DNA of 64,000 bases from Moesziomyces globuligerus. Its lineage: Eukaryota > Basidiomycota > Ustilaginomycetes > Ustilaginales > Ustilaginaceae. The notes below the pieces were generated by a model. That model made no database searches and had not been told where the DNA came from. It saw only the letters and a program-made list of their open reading frames with translations. Where the stretch lies: positions 124,001-188,000 of the forward strand of contig JARVLF010000012.1 of NCBI GenBank assembly GCA_030849465.1, given 5' to 3'. Positions 21,469-32,200 of the stretch are shown piece after piece. A program made the position numbers and the translations under genes. Numbering within the stretch: the stretch's first letter is position 1; each line of letters starts with the position of its first letter.

Positions 21469-22686
21469 TTAGAGCAGTCCGCTTCTTGTAAGAAAGTCGA
21501 TCTCGCAACGCGAGAGCCGCGTGCCTGTCTGTTGCGGCTTCGAATCCGTAGGCGCGGGGGCGAGATCATGCATGCTAAAGTCGGAGCGTCCGCGTGCGCC
21601 GACGGCGAACCTCGACTTGAGCGCATGCACTTTACCGGGCCTTACGCCCGCTGCGTTGACGAGGCGCTCGGCAGCACGCAACCGCGCACGCACACCGAGT
21701 GGATCGTTCCGAGTCGGCGACAAAGCCTCGTCGACAGCATGGTCGAAGCGCTCGATGACCAGCAGCGGCGTTTCGTACAGCAGTCGACCGTAGATGCGCC
21801 GCCGCGCTCGCGCCGCAGTGTAGTCGGTCGGATGCGATGCCCACCCCTGCATCCGCAGCGCCCGCTTCCGCCTCGCAGCCCCCGACATCGACGACCGATA
21901 CATCCCCACCCCTTTCCGCGCCGCTGAAAGGTACGGCCCTGTCCGTGACCTCGTCCCGATCGCTTCGGTATCCGCGACGCGAGGTGGCTGGGCGAGGCGC
22001 TCGAGGTGTGCAAAGAGCGAGCGCTCGAGGTCCGCGCGCGTGTGTCCCGGGACGACTACATCGATGGGCAACTTGACCTTCTTGACCTGCGCACGGAAGA
22101 ACTTGCGAGCCGCATTCGCCACGCGCCTCCTACTCGTGGCTCGTGCGAACATGGTCACCAGCGGATCGTCGAGCGCAGGCAGATACGGCGGCGGCGGCCT
22201 CCCCGTAAGATGTTCCAGCTTTCTCACCGGCGTCCCGTTCATGCTGTTTGCATTCACCATCAGCCCCTGCAGCACCACGGGCACGTGCCTCTGCCGGAGC
22301 CTTCGCGGGTACCTGTGCTCCTCCTGCTCCGTGGATGCGCAGGGCGAGAGGTCGGAGAGGGCGTCGCGACGCAGTTTCCCGTGGCGCGCATAGGCGAGCG
22401 AGAGCGCACGGAAGACGGCGTGTTCCCAGCCGACGTTGGCGTCCGCTAGCTGTCGACGATGTACCTCTGCGCGGTCGAGGCGTTTGCGAGCACAAGGGTA
22501 CGCAGAGGTGAGGAGGGGCTCGAGGTTCTTGCGCGCGAGGAATCGATGCGAGGTATACACCACCGGATCGGCCAACGTCGTCGAGAGCAGCCGCGCCTGC
22601 TGCAGCAGCGTACGGTAGAGATGCTTCAGGCCCTCTTGGCTCGTCCGTGCCGCGAGTCGGCTCGAACCCGTCGATGAAGACGCCAT
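21469..22686 (-). CDS. LYR-motif mitochondrial protein (Cup1-like)
   Basis: 405 aa, no intron. The N-terminus holds the LYR tripeptide at residues 23-25 (GLKHLYRTLLQQARLL) followed by a Phe/basic pattern (HRFLARKNL), as in LYR proteins that bind mitochondrial acyl carrier protein and act in respiratory-complex assembly or Fe-S transfer. The rest (about 130-400) is basic and has no domain I can name. The length and the N-terminal LYR followed by a long basic region resemble fungal Cup1-type LYR proteins. The frame's GTG one codon upstream is not a start; ATG 22686 is the first. It is divergent from PKR1 with 185 bases between starts. Confidence 0.7.
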   Translation of the reverse strand: MASSSTGSSRLAARTSQEGLKHLYRTLLQQARLLSTTLADPVVYTSHRFLARKNLEPLLTSAYPCARKRLDRAEVHRRQLADANVGWEHAVFRALSLAYARHGKLRRDALSDLSPCASTEQEEHRYPRRLRQRHVPVVLQGLMVNANSMNGTPVRKLEHLTGRPPPPYLPALDDPLVTMFARATSRRRVANAARKFFRAQVKKVKLPIDVVVPGHTRADLERSLFAHLERLAQPPRVADTEAIGTRSRTGPYLSAARKGVGMYRSSMSGAARRKRALRMQGWASHPTDYTAARARRRIYGRLLYETPLLVIERFDHAVDEALSPTRNDPLGVRARLRAAERLVNAAGVRPGKVHALKSRFAVGARGRSDFSMHDLAPAPTDSKPQQTGTRLSRCEIDFLTRSGLL

Positions 22687-22871
22687 CACCTCCTTACCTC
22701 CAAGTCGAGGTTGAAGGGGAAAAGAGCCAAGCGAGTGGTTGGTGGGTTTTTGGACCCTGAAATTTCCACACGCCTAAGCCCGACTTCCGACTCGGAAGAT
22801 CCGAATCCCCAACACCGCGCCGAACTCGCACTGTCGTCGCAACCGCTCATTGCGCCCAAAGATCTGTCACC

Positions 22872-23322
22872 ATGTCGTCATCCGCACCTGATCGCAGCAC
22901 TTCCGACGCACCTCGTGCTGCCGGTGGACCCGTGGTGGAGGGGATGGGATTCTGGGCCGATCTGCTCAACTCGGTCTTCTCGCCCGCCTACAACACGGTG
23001 CCGCAGCGCATCATGAACCTCTCGTTCTACGGCCTCTTCCTCGTCCTCTCGATCCTCGTCTTCCTCACCGACTACAACCCGCACGTCATCGCCCTCCTCA
23101 CGCTCGCCATCGGCCTGTGGATGAGCGTCAACTGGTAAGTACCATCCTCCCTCACTTGGACGCTGCGACATGCAGCCATGCTCATCATCCGCCTCGAGTC
23201 TTCTCGTTCCGCCGTCTAGGTTCATGAAGGAGCTCGCAAAGATGCCCGCCTCGAGCAAGCAGGTGCAGCAGATGCCCGATGCCGCACAAGCCCACGCGAC
23301 CGAAGCCAAGAAGGCCCTCTGA
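22872..23322 (+). CDS. PKR1: V-ATPase assembly factor Pkr1
   Basis: ER membrane protein that helps assemble the V0 sector of the vacuolar H+-ATPase. Exons 22872-23134 and 23220-23322 give 121 aa. The intron has a GTAAGT donor and TCTAG acceptor and splits the Trp codon in SVNW. Two TM helices (about 49-66 and 71-89) are preceded by FWADLLNSVFSPAYN, the Pkr1 family signature region (SVFEPG in yeast), and followed by a short charged tail. It converges on the dynein gene, 152 bases away. Confidence 0.88.
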
Positions 23323-23474
23323 GATCACCCGGCTTCATCACTCTCTCTGCACACAAGATACCCTCCAACCCACCGGCATTTTCATGCACACGTCTAGACT
23401 ACAGCACGCAATGCAGAATCTCCTCGCATTACCGCGGCCCGACTTGGCCGGCGCGCTCCCTTTTCGCGGCGGCA

Positions 23475-25697
23475 TCACTTGGACGGCGGCGGATCGCGAC
23501 GGGCCGTGGAGGGGGTGGACCTGTTGAGGCGGTCGAGTTTGGGCGAGGCCGAGGCGGCGCCCTTGTCCTTGAGGAGCGACTGGAAGAAGCTATGCAGCAC
23601 CTCTGACTGTTTGGGAGCGCCGGGCGACGTGGTACCCGGACTCATGGCCGGGCTTGAAGGTCTGCTGTTCCTCTCTCCCGTCATGGCTGCCACCGCTGCG
23701 GCGGCGGCTGCAGAGGTGCTTTCGCGTCTCGACGCCGCCGCGGTCTCGAGCCTCGGCCTGGTCAACGCCTCGGTCGGAGTGGGCAGGGGCGAGGTAGCGG
23801 CGTCCTTTGCTTCGCGCGCCATGTACTTCTCCACCGACGGCAGTGCGGCAGTGGCTCCGGTCATGGGACCCACGACGCCGCGCTTGCTGAGCTTGGACTT
23901 GGGATCCGGATCCTTCTGCAGCGCCGCATGGTGCGTGGTGAGGAACGCCTGTTCGTCCGGGATGCGCACGCGCGTGCTGGCATCCTTGCCCGCAGGTCCC
24001 GCCTGCCAGTCGGCTACAATGTCTTCGTACAGCTTCATCGCCGACTGCGCCTCGTCCGCATCGCTGGCTCCGTCGGCACGTCGCTCCGCATGCATCTCCT
24101 TCTCCAGCGCATCCTCCACCTCTCTCGACCGCGCCAGCCCGCGCACGCGACGCAGCCGATCCACCTCACAGTCGTTCTCCCACCCCCTCCCCACGCTGCG
24201 ACAGTCAAACGGCTCGCGCAGCGCCCGGATCTTACCCCAACTGTCCCAGCCCGCCGGCACGAGCAACGTGTCCCGATCCGTCGTCGAGGCGCGGTACGCG
24301 AATCCGAAGGCTGCCGCCCCTCCTGCCGCCGCAACGCCGTTGGCCGTCGAGGTAGATGCGGCGTTGGACGCCGCCGTGCCGGGCGGCGGCTGGTGCGTGG
24401 GCGTAAAGAGGCGATGGAGCAGGTAGGAACGCAGGATGTCGATCGACTGCGCGCGCATCGACGAGGTGTAGAAGAGCGCGGCGCCGTACTGCATGCAGAC
24501 GGTGCGCAGCACCTGCTGGATGTAGTCGAACTGCTCCTCCTTGAACTCGTTGTCGCGCTCGAGCCGCGCGATGGCGTCCGCCTTGTTGCAGACGACGACG
24601 ATCGGGATGCCCAGATTGTGCGTGAGCATGCCGTCGGTGAGCGGATTGTGATCTTCGCCCTCGAGCTGCACGCTCACCGTGGTGATGGGAGCCGCCAGAG
24701 CGTTCGTTGCTTCCGGCGCACCTGCGCCTTCTGCAGCATCACCATCTGTCGCGCCGATCGCCGCCTCCGAGCTCGCCTCGGCGACGCGTTGCATCGGCTC
24801 GACGTAGGCTCTGATGTACGCTTCGAGGCGCTCGCGCATCTCGTCGAGGGCGACGCGCGACCTGCTCCACTTTGCGTCTCGCTGCTGGTGCGACGAAAGC
24901 GCGCCGTCCGAGGCTCGGTCGATGAGCTCGCGCAGGATGCTGAGCCAGTTGCGCAGCTGCTCCAGAAACGTCCAGGGCTGCTCCCAGTCGAGGACGATGA
25001 CGATGATGGCGTCCTTGAGCGAGTCGATGGAAGCCCTAGACGAAGGCGAGCGCATAGGGTCGGGGGAAGACGTCGAGACTGCAGCGTTGGACGACATGGT
25101 CGCCGAAGCGAGCGCAGCCATGGCAGCCGCGGTCTCGTGTTCTGTCGAGCTGAGGTTGGACTCGGGAAAGGCGAAGGGGAGGAGCGAGGTATAGGCGGCG
25201 TGGGACGAATGGAGGGTATAGGCGCCGACGCGGGCGACGGTCTCGTCCCGGTCCTTCTCGTCGGCTACATCAAAGTAAGCGTAGGCGAGACCGAGATCCT
25301 CAGGATTGGATCTCGCGCGTGGTGCTGCTGCTGTTGCTGTGGCCTTGTTGTCGTCGGGAGCACTGGTGGCCGAACCATTACGAGTGTACGTGGAACGGCC
25401 GCTGACGAGGCCGAAGGGCGAGGTGGATGCAAGCGCGGTGAGGATGGACGACTTGCCGGTGTTGGGCTCGCCGAGCAGCACGATGTTTTTGGTCGAGATG
25501 GCCTTGGAGCTCTTGACGCTGTTGAGGATGCTGGACCAGAGGTCTTGCTGCGGCGCCGAGTCGTGGCTGGACGGCTCGCTTGCCGAATGCTGATGGCCGT
25601 TGTGGAGGCCTGTGGACGGCCTGGCCGGTGTGCCAGCATGTGCGAGCGGATTGGACGAGCTCGCGGGTGCCCTTTGTGGAGAGGCGAGTAGATCCAT
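23475..25697 (-). CDS. Dynein light intermediate chain
   Basis: Subunit of cytoplasmic dynein-1 linking the motor to cargo adaptors; acts in nuclear and endosome transport along hyphal microtubules. 740 aa from ATG 25697 (MDLLASPQRAP). The frame continues upstream to 25814, but that stretch is not family-like. The Ras-like fold has P-loop GEPNTGKSS at about 76-84, a DWEQPW segment typical of DLIC and VVVCNKADAI (G4-like). An extended Ser/Ala/Pro-rich C-terminus carries the adaptor-binding region. No intron is needed. Confidence 0.9.
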   Translation of the reverse strand: MDLLASPQRAPASSSNPLAHAGTPARPSTGLHNGHQHSASEPSSHDSAPQQDLWSSILNSVKSSKAISTKNIVLLGEPNTGKSSILTALASTSPFGLVSGRSTYTRNGSATSAPDDNKATATAAAPRARSNPEDLGLAYAYFDVADEKDRDETVARVGAYTLHSSHAAYTSLLPFAFPESNLSSTEHETAAAMAALASATMSSNAAVSTSSPDPMRSPSSRASIDSLKDAIIVIVLDWEQPWTFLEQLRNWLSILRELIDRASDGALSSHQQRDAKWSRSRVALDEMRERLEAYIRAYVEPMQRVAEASSEAAIGATDGDAAEGAGAPEATNALAAPITTVSVQLEGEDHNPLTDGMLTHNLGIPIVVVCNKADAIARLERDNEFKEEQFDYIQQVLRTVCMQYGAALFYTSSMRAQSIDILRSYLLHRLFTPTHQPPPGTAASNAASTSTANGVAAAGGAAAFGFAYRASTTDRDTLLVPAGWDSWGKIRALREPFDCRSVGRGWENDCEVDRLRRVRGLARSREVEDALEKEMHAERRADGASDADEAQSAMKLYEDIVADWQAGPAGKDASTRVRIPDEQAFLTTHHAALQKDPDPKSKLSKRGVVGPMTGATAALPSVEKYMAREAKDAATSPLPTPTEALTRPRLETAAASRRESTSAAAAAAVAAMTGERNSRPSSPAMSPGTTSPGAPKQSEVLHSFFQSLLKDKGAASASPKLDRLNRSTPSTARRDPPPSK

Positions 25698-26111
25698 GGT
25701 GTGGGAGCGCCGATCGTGGTGAGGGTGAGAGAGCAACACTCGAGCGGCCTCAAGTCGTGGCGTGTCGCCCTTGAAAGCCGGGAAAAGTAACACGCGCCCC
25801 CTGCACCTTGCCATCGGGTGGGGAGCTGACCGATTTCGACAGCACCCGATGGTGGGCGTGCCGATCCAAATGCGCGGGTGTTGCAGCTGGCGGGGGCGGA
25901 GAGCGAGGCGAGGCTCCGAGACCCTTTGCTGAGCCGCGGCGGAGACTGGCTTGGAGCCACACGGGCCAGCCTCTGCGTTGGTCTGCCTCCACTCTGCTCA
26001 GTGCTCAAACGCCCGTAGCCGCCCTCATGCACGACATCCATCTCGACCGCTCGCAACCATCTTCGATTCGCACCCATCCGCATCGAACACCTTCCAGATT
26101 GCCCGTGCATC
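25698..26111. other. Divergent promoter region, dynein LIC / PP1 inhibitor-2
   Basis: About 410 bases between two divergent starts. No distinct element is recognised. Confidence 0.35.
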
Positions 26112-27115
26112 ATGTCGAGCCCACGCCACTCGCCGCCGCCGTCGGCTGCGGCGCCCAAGCCGAGGGGCATCCTGAAGAACGCGGGCGATCGGAGACCGTC
26201 GCAAGGCGAAGCGCTGCTCAGCGACGAGGATGCGGCCAACAGGTGAGTGAGCCGAGCCAAGCACGATCTCGTGCGCTGTGGATGGCGAGCTGACCAGCTT
26301 GACGATAGACTGCAATGGGACGAGACGAACCTGACGCTGCACGAGATCGAGCGTGAGCAGCAGGAGGCGCGCATGAAGATCGACGAGCCCAAGACGCCGT
26401 TTGTGCACGGCACCTCGCTGGGTCCCGTAGGCGACGATGACGGTGAGTGGGCCTGGCCAAGACGCGCTGGGCTCGAATGCAGCCAAGCAAGCGGCAGGGG
26501 CTGACACGTTTTGGAGTTTGGCATCGGCATAGTTTTTGACCTGGACGGAGCTGCTCCGAGCAACAACAGCAACGCTGGCGGGAGCCGTCGTGGATCGGCA
26601 GCCGAGCAGCTGGCAGCCAACACGTCGGCCAACGCGGGTCGCAATGCGGGCGAGGCGTCGGGTCTTGCTATCGGGCTCGATGCTGCCGACCTCGGCAAGG
26701 CGTCGACGAACGCCGGGGCAGCAGCGGAAGAGGTGCGGCCGTGGTCGGCGCGTTCGACGTCGCGATCTCCGTCGTTCTCGCTGCCGCCCAAGAGCCCGTC
26801 GTCGCGCCGCTCGAGCTCGCGATCGGCCACCGCCGCCGTCGCCGACGACCAGCGCAGCGACGTCCGCCAGCAGGCGCACGAGATGGACGTCGACGAGGCA
26901 GACGACGGCGAGGTCGAGGAAGAAGACCCCGATCCCGAGAGTGAGTTCTGCACGAGACTGTCGTGGTTTGCCAGTGCGTCTGCGCTGACACCAAGCCTTG
27001 CCTTGCTCTTGTTCCCTCAGCGCAAGCCAAGCATGCTGCCTTTGCTGCCAAGCGCAACCAGCACTACGGCAACGAGGCCGAGGCGATGAAGATCGCCGCC
27101 GCCCTCGCGGCTCAG

Positions 27116-27157
<42 letters not shown>

Positions 27158-27235
27158 CAAGACGAGGCCGGAGAGGCGCGTCGCATTCCGCCCGTGCCTG
27201 CGGGGCCCAACGGAACGGCAGCGCGATCCTCATGA
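26112..27235 (+). CDS. GLC8: Protein phosphatase inhibitor-2 (Glc8-type), four exons
   Basis: Regulatory partner of protein phosphatase 1. Exons 26112-26242, 26309-26442, 26533-26940 and 27021-27235 give 295 aa; all introns have GTGAGT donors and AG acceptors. The three IPP-2 docking regions are in order: PRGILKN near the N-terminus (KGILK-type), LQWDETNL followed by MKIDEPKTPF (the phosphorylatable TP of the GSK3/CDK site) around 45-75, and KRNQHYGNEAEAMK near the C-terminus (HYNE-type helix). The middle is Ser/Ala-rich. A 13-residue Asp run lies after the last docking helix. No single open frame contains the protein, so a frame-only annotation would miss it. Confidence 0.88.
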
Positions 27236-27860
27236 TGCTCTCGAAGCGTCGAGCGCTGGCCGGCTTGACCATGCTTGTTTCGTACTGCACTGCACTGCAC
27301 TGCACTGCACTGCTTGAATTGCATCTGCTCTTTCGTTGTTTCGTCGAGTGGGCGAGGGCTCATGTGGAGGCAACCGAGGTCGGAGACTCTCACACTGTGA
27401 CTGGGAGGGTGTGTGGGCTGAGTCGCTGGCCTGAGAGCGCGCGAGGCTGCGGCTCAGAGCAGAGCAACACAGCGCAGCCGCCGTGCCTCGTAAGGGGCCA
27501 ATCAACACCAGCCGAGCGCCGGGGGTTTTGCTCGTTTTTGGAAAAATTCAACGCTTTCTGTAGGCACCTTTTGGATGTGCTCCACTCGAAACCAGCACCT
27601 CACGCTCTCACACCGGTACAGTAGCATCCCACTTGCACCCTCTGTCGGCCCACCCAAGCCACCACCACCACCACCCTCACCCCCTATCCCTCATCACCAC
27701 CTATCACCCAGAACTCTGATTCGCTCACATCGGAAACCCTACACCACCGCTTACACCGCTTACGACTACGACACGACCCTGGACCACCACACCGAACGCC
27801 AACCTGCAGGCTTGTGCACCCGCAGCCGCAGCCGCATTTACGACTACAGCTTGAAGCCGA
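27236..27860. other. Intergenic region with (TGCAC)n repeat
   Basis: 625 bases between two tandem genes. A pentamer repeat TGCAC about six times lies around 27285-27313. No RNA gene was seen. Confidence 0.45.
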
Positions 27861-29021
27861 ATGTCGCTGGGATCGATTCAACAAAGCGGCGCATCGACCA
27901 AGCCGATGGATCTGTCGAATCTGCGCACGAGTCTGCGCGAGGAGGAGGTCTCTGGACGGCGCCGCGGAGCGCATCTGCGCGCGGCCGAGGACGAGCTCAA
28001 CGGCTACTTTCGTTCGTCGGCGTTGGGGCTGACGACGCTCTATCGGCAGGCGGTGGCAGCGTCCAAGGCGTCGTACGAGAAGGGATACGCGCACGCGCTC
28101 GCGCATGTGCTCGAGCTGTGCGACCGCGACCGCGACTGGCTCAAGGGCTATCTGCAGCGGCGCATCGAGGCGATCGAAGCCGACGCCGACGACGAGACCG
28201 ACGACAAGGACAGCGCGCCCCCGCACCACCCACCGCGCGATGACGACCACGACGACGCGCGCGCTTCCGCCTCCCCCGTCCGCACTCGTGGAGCCTCCGA
28301 CCGAACACCAACGACGACGGCGGGGGCACCGCGTCCGGCGACAGCGACGTTCGTAGGCCAATCCACCGCAGCGTGTAGGCAGACGAATAAGCGCACGCGC
28401 GGCGCCGCCGCATCCCATCGCAGCAGCAACGAAGACGAGCCCGCGGATCGGAGGATGATCCAGCGTAGCGGCGCGAGCTCGTCGCGTCTACCGGCGCGCA
28501 CGTCGAATGCGACACCTGCATCGTTCGGCTCGGCGAGCTTCGACTTTGCTGCGCCGCTCGCGTATCCCGACGGCGCGAGCGCGAGGGTGGAAGTGGGGGC
28601 CTCGAGGACGCCGATGCACGTGCGCGCCTCCGGATCCTCGGGCGCGGTGGAGGGCGCGGTGATCAAGACGTCGAATCCGGCTGCGCAGCGACGGAGGCTC
28701 CAGCGGCTCAAGGGGCTGCGTGCGGGCAAGGATCGCGTGCTCGAGGTCTCGCGCGCCCACGACGCCATGGACGACGCAGACGACGCCATCCTCCAGGATC
28801 ACGAGGACGAGGCCTGGACCGACGACGACGACGACGCGGAGCCTGACAAGGAGCCTGCACGCAGGAAGCTCGTGGTTTGGACAGAGAGGGCAGACCGAAC
28901 CCACGACGAGAATCAGCGAGACGAGTCCAGGACCGTAGAGCGCTTCGATCGCAGAAAGCGGCGCAGAACTTTCCAGCCCCTCTCCACCCCGTCCGCCTCC
29001 AACGACCAACGGCTACCATAG
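27861..29021 (+). CDS. Possible HAPSTR1/C16orf72-like protein
   Basis: 386 aa, no intron. Residues about 40-95 (YFRSSALGLTTLYRQAVAAS, then YEKGYAHALAHVLEL) form an ordered helical segment. It resembles the DUF4588 core of C16orf72/HAPSTR1, a stress-response partner of the E3 ligase HUWE1. The rest is disordered: Asp-rich, Ser/Thr/Ala-rich, with basic clusters such as RRKRRR near the C-terminus that could be a nuclear signal. The family match rests on pattern memory for one short helical region, so it is tentative. That the gene codes for a protein is more certain. Confidence 0.5.
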   Translation: MSLGSIQQSGASTKPMDLSNLRTSLREEEVSGRRRGAHLRAAEDELNGYFRSSALGLTTLYRQAVAASKASYEKGYAHALAHVLELCDRDRDWLKGYLQRRIEAIEADADDETDDKDSAPPHHPPRDDDHDDARASASPVRTRGASDRTPTTTAGAPRPATATFVGQSTAACRQTNKRTRGAAASHRSSNEDEPADRRMIQRSGASSSRLPARTSNATPASFGSASFDFAAPLAYPDGASARVEVGASRTPMHVRASGSSGAVEGAVIKTSNPAAQRRRLQRLKGLRAGKDRVLEVSRAHDAMDDADDAILQDHEDEAWTDDDDDAEPDKEPARRKLVVWTERADRTHDENQRDESRTVERFDRRKRRRTFQPLSTPSASNDQRLP

Positions 29022-29215
29022 TCCGTACCGCAACCACCCTTTGCCACACTCAGCTTTGCCCTCACTGCATCGCGACGACCCAAATCGCAATTCGCATCAC
29101 CCATTCCAACCCGCACGCATCACAGTGTCAGCGCGTGCGAGGTTGGTGAGAGGAAAAAAGCCCTTGTGAATTCGTGTGTGTGTGTGACTGAGAAATTGAG
29201 ATGGGAGTGGGAGGA

Positions 29216-32200
29216 TCAACCCTTCCATTCGAACCTGATCTCGCCAGTTTCGAGGAGCGGATCATGGTCTTCGACCGCGTCGTCGTCGTCATCGATGTCG
29301 TCGTGTTCGTCTTCGCTGAGGCGTTTCTGTTTGGTGGCGCGGGTGGGGTGTTGAAATTCAAACGGCTCGTCGAACGAGTTCCGGCTGCTGGGGTTGGCGT
29401 CTAGATCGCTGACGTCGTCATTGTCATCGTAGCCCTCCGAGTCGTAAAACTCCTGGCCCTCGTCTTCGCTCTCTGGCTCGGCGGTGATCACCGCGCCGAC
29501 CAACGGCGACGTTGCTCTCGGCGATCTCGACAGCTCGTCGGGCGAAGCTGCGCGTCGCCTCCACGGCGCCGTCCACGAACTCGACGCCACCATCCCCGCC
29601 TCCTCGCCGCCCGTCTGCAGCGCAGGCTCGGCAGACGTAGCTCGCTGTCGACCCTCCCCCTCCCCCTCCCCCTCCCCCTTGCCAGTCCCGGACTGAGACC
29701 CCTTGCGAGAAAGCCCCAAGGACCCCAGTCCAAACCGACTCAATCGTCCCGGCTTCTCCTCCGCGCCTGTCACGGGCACAGCCGAATCCGAAGTCACCGA
29801 CCGAACCGACTTGACCGACCGCAACGACCTCCCCGACCTCGCCGATAGCGCCGGAGACACTGGCGGCGTGCCCAACAGCTCGTCATCCGCCGGCAACTCC
29901 ACCTCAACCAGCGCAGGACGCCAGTAGTTAAAGTCGTTGTACTCGGGCCTGCGCGGCTCCTTCTCCTCCTTGGCCGTGATCGGGGGGAACATCTGATCCA
30001 CCAGATCCGTCATGTGGATGTACGACGACTTGTAGCCCGCGAGCTCGAGCAGCTCCATCTTGACCTCGCCGTTGGTGTCGATGGTAAAGATGCGCGACGA
30101 GGGGATGTTGACGCTCCGGTACGAGAGCGCGTCCGTGATGCGGTTGCCAAAGCCGGCGTAGAACGGCGTCGGATGCTCCTCCTTCTTCTCGCGCGCCGCC
30201 GCCGCCGCGTCGGGAGGAAGCGACAGCCCACCCGCCAGCGTCGGCGACGACAGATTCGAGGCCGACGGGCTGGCGCGTCCCGAGCGCACGCTGCCCGTAT
30301 CCGCCTGCGCCGACGCCTCGTTGGCTTCGGACGGAGCTGCGGTCGCCGCGCCCGCACCGGGGCTATCGTCCGCGCCTGCACCGACGCGCGCATGCTCGAC
30401 CGCCTTCGGATCGACATCCTTCGGCTCGGCGCCCGGCTGGCTATGCGCCGTCCTCGGATCCGCGCCAAACAGCCGGGCGATGTCGCGGAGACACGCCATC
30501 TTGAACACCTCTGGCTTGCGGAGGATGACCTCCCTGTGGAGACTGGCGATGAGTCGATCGGGCGACATGATGACCGGTCCATCCGGCAGCTGGTAGCCGT
30601 TCTGCCGGATGCCCTTGAGGTAGTCGCGCGTCGAGTCGGCCTGCCCGATGGCGCGCGAGGTGAGGTACATGATGCGGTAGCCGTTGCGCGCAATGTCCGT
30701 GTACAGCTTGGCCACGCCGAGATGCGTCCAGTCGCGCCCGATCATGGTGAACACGTGTCCGAGCGCGTCCGACTTGGTGATGGTGCCGTCGATGTCCGAG
30801 ACGACGATCTTGTGGTTCGCCTCCCACACAAAGATGCGCGCCGAGCACGTCGCCACGCCCGAGTACGACGAGGTGACCGAGAACGTGATGCTGTTCGCAC
30901 CCTTGCGCAGGTTGAGCGACTTGAGCTGGTCCGACGTCAGCCGCAGCGTCTTGGCATACGTCTTGCCCGTCCTCGCTGCCCTCGCCGCCGCCGCGCCCTC
31001 CTTGCCCAGCTTCGCCGTCGCCGCCGCCGCTGCCGCCGCCTTGTCCGCCTCGAGCAGCACCGAGTCCGTGTTGGACCGCTCGATGTGCGCGCCGCCGCCA
31101 GACGTCGTATCGACAGTGAGCGACTTGGGCGGCTTTCCCCCCTCCAACTCGCCCGCCAGCGCCGGCCCGTCCCCGTCGGCGGCCGCCGCCGCCTTGAGGT
31201 CGGGGATGCTCTTGCTGCTGCGCTTGAACCAGCGCGACCAGTAGCTCGCCGTCGACGCGCGGTCCGCGCCGTCGACCTCTTCGTCGTCCAGGTTGGTCGC
31301 CGACGTCGAGCTCGACAGCGTGCGGCGGTAGAGCGAGAGCGTCGCCAACACGGGCGAGGCGTTCTCCCACGTCAGGAATCGATCGTGGTAGCGGATGACC
31401 AGCCGCTCGTCGTTGACCACGTCCTCGTCGTGCGCGAAGCGTTCGAACGAAACGCGGTTTTCGCGGAACGCATACTCGTCCGCCGTCTCCTCCTGGCCGA
31501 ACTGCGCCGTGTAGCACAGGCTGAGCTCAAACGAGTGCGAGCTCGAATCCTCGAGCTGCAGCAGGAACGCGTACGGATCCTCGTCGGAGCTAGCCAGCTT
31601 ACCCGCAGCTTCGCCCTGGTCGTTCTGTCTACGGAGCGCCTCGAGCGCCAACGCATCCGACGAGCGCGCCGCCTCGTAGCCGTCGGTGCTGGCGAAGCGG
31701 GTGCGACGACGGGGCGTGGGTCCTGTAGGCGTGGAGGCGGACGAGGCGTCGGCGGGATCGGCCCACTGCCACCGGCTGTTGCTCGAGAGGCCGAGATGGG
31801 CGGCGCCGGCATCGTCGAGGTACGACGGCGCCTCCTCGCTCGGCAGGCGCAGATCGCGCAGGCTCGAGACGACGCCCGAGACCGAGTAGGACGAGGCGAG
31901 CGCCTCGGTCGAGTTTTCGACCGAGTTGTGGCCCGAGGCCGACTTTGCGTGCGGCACCTCGGCCTCGGTGTCCGAGAGCGAGAACTCGTGCGTGTGGCGC
32001 GAGCCGCGCCCATTGCCCCTACGCCTTGCCGCAGCACTTGCCTCGTCGTTCGGCTGCCTGTTGCGGCTGGTGAGCGAGGCGTGCCTGCGAAGCGACTCGG
32101 CGGGCTTGGTCTGTCGTCGGCCGCGCGCGCGGGAATCTGTAGAGCGGTTCATACGCGCCAGCCTGGCCAGATCCCTCGACAGCTCGAGCTCGTCGCGGTG

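Noticed and set aside
25265..26953. 562-codon minus frame across the dynein/inhibitor-2 boundary
   Set aside because: It overlaps two supported genes in other frames and has no recognisable domain.
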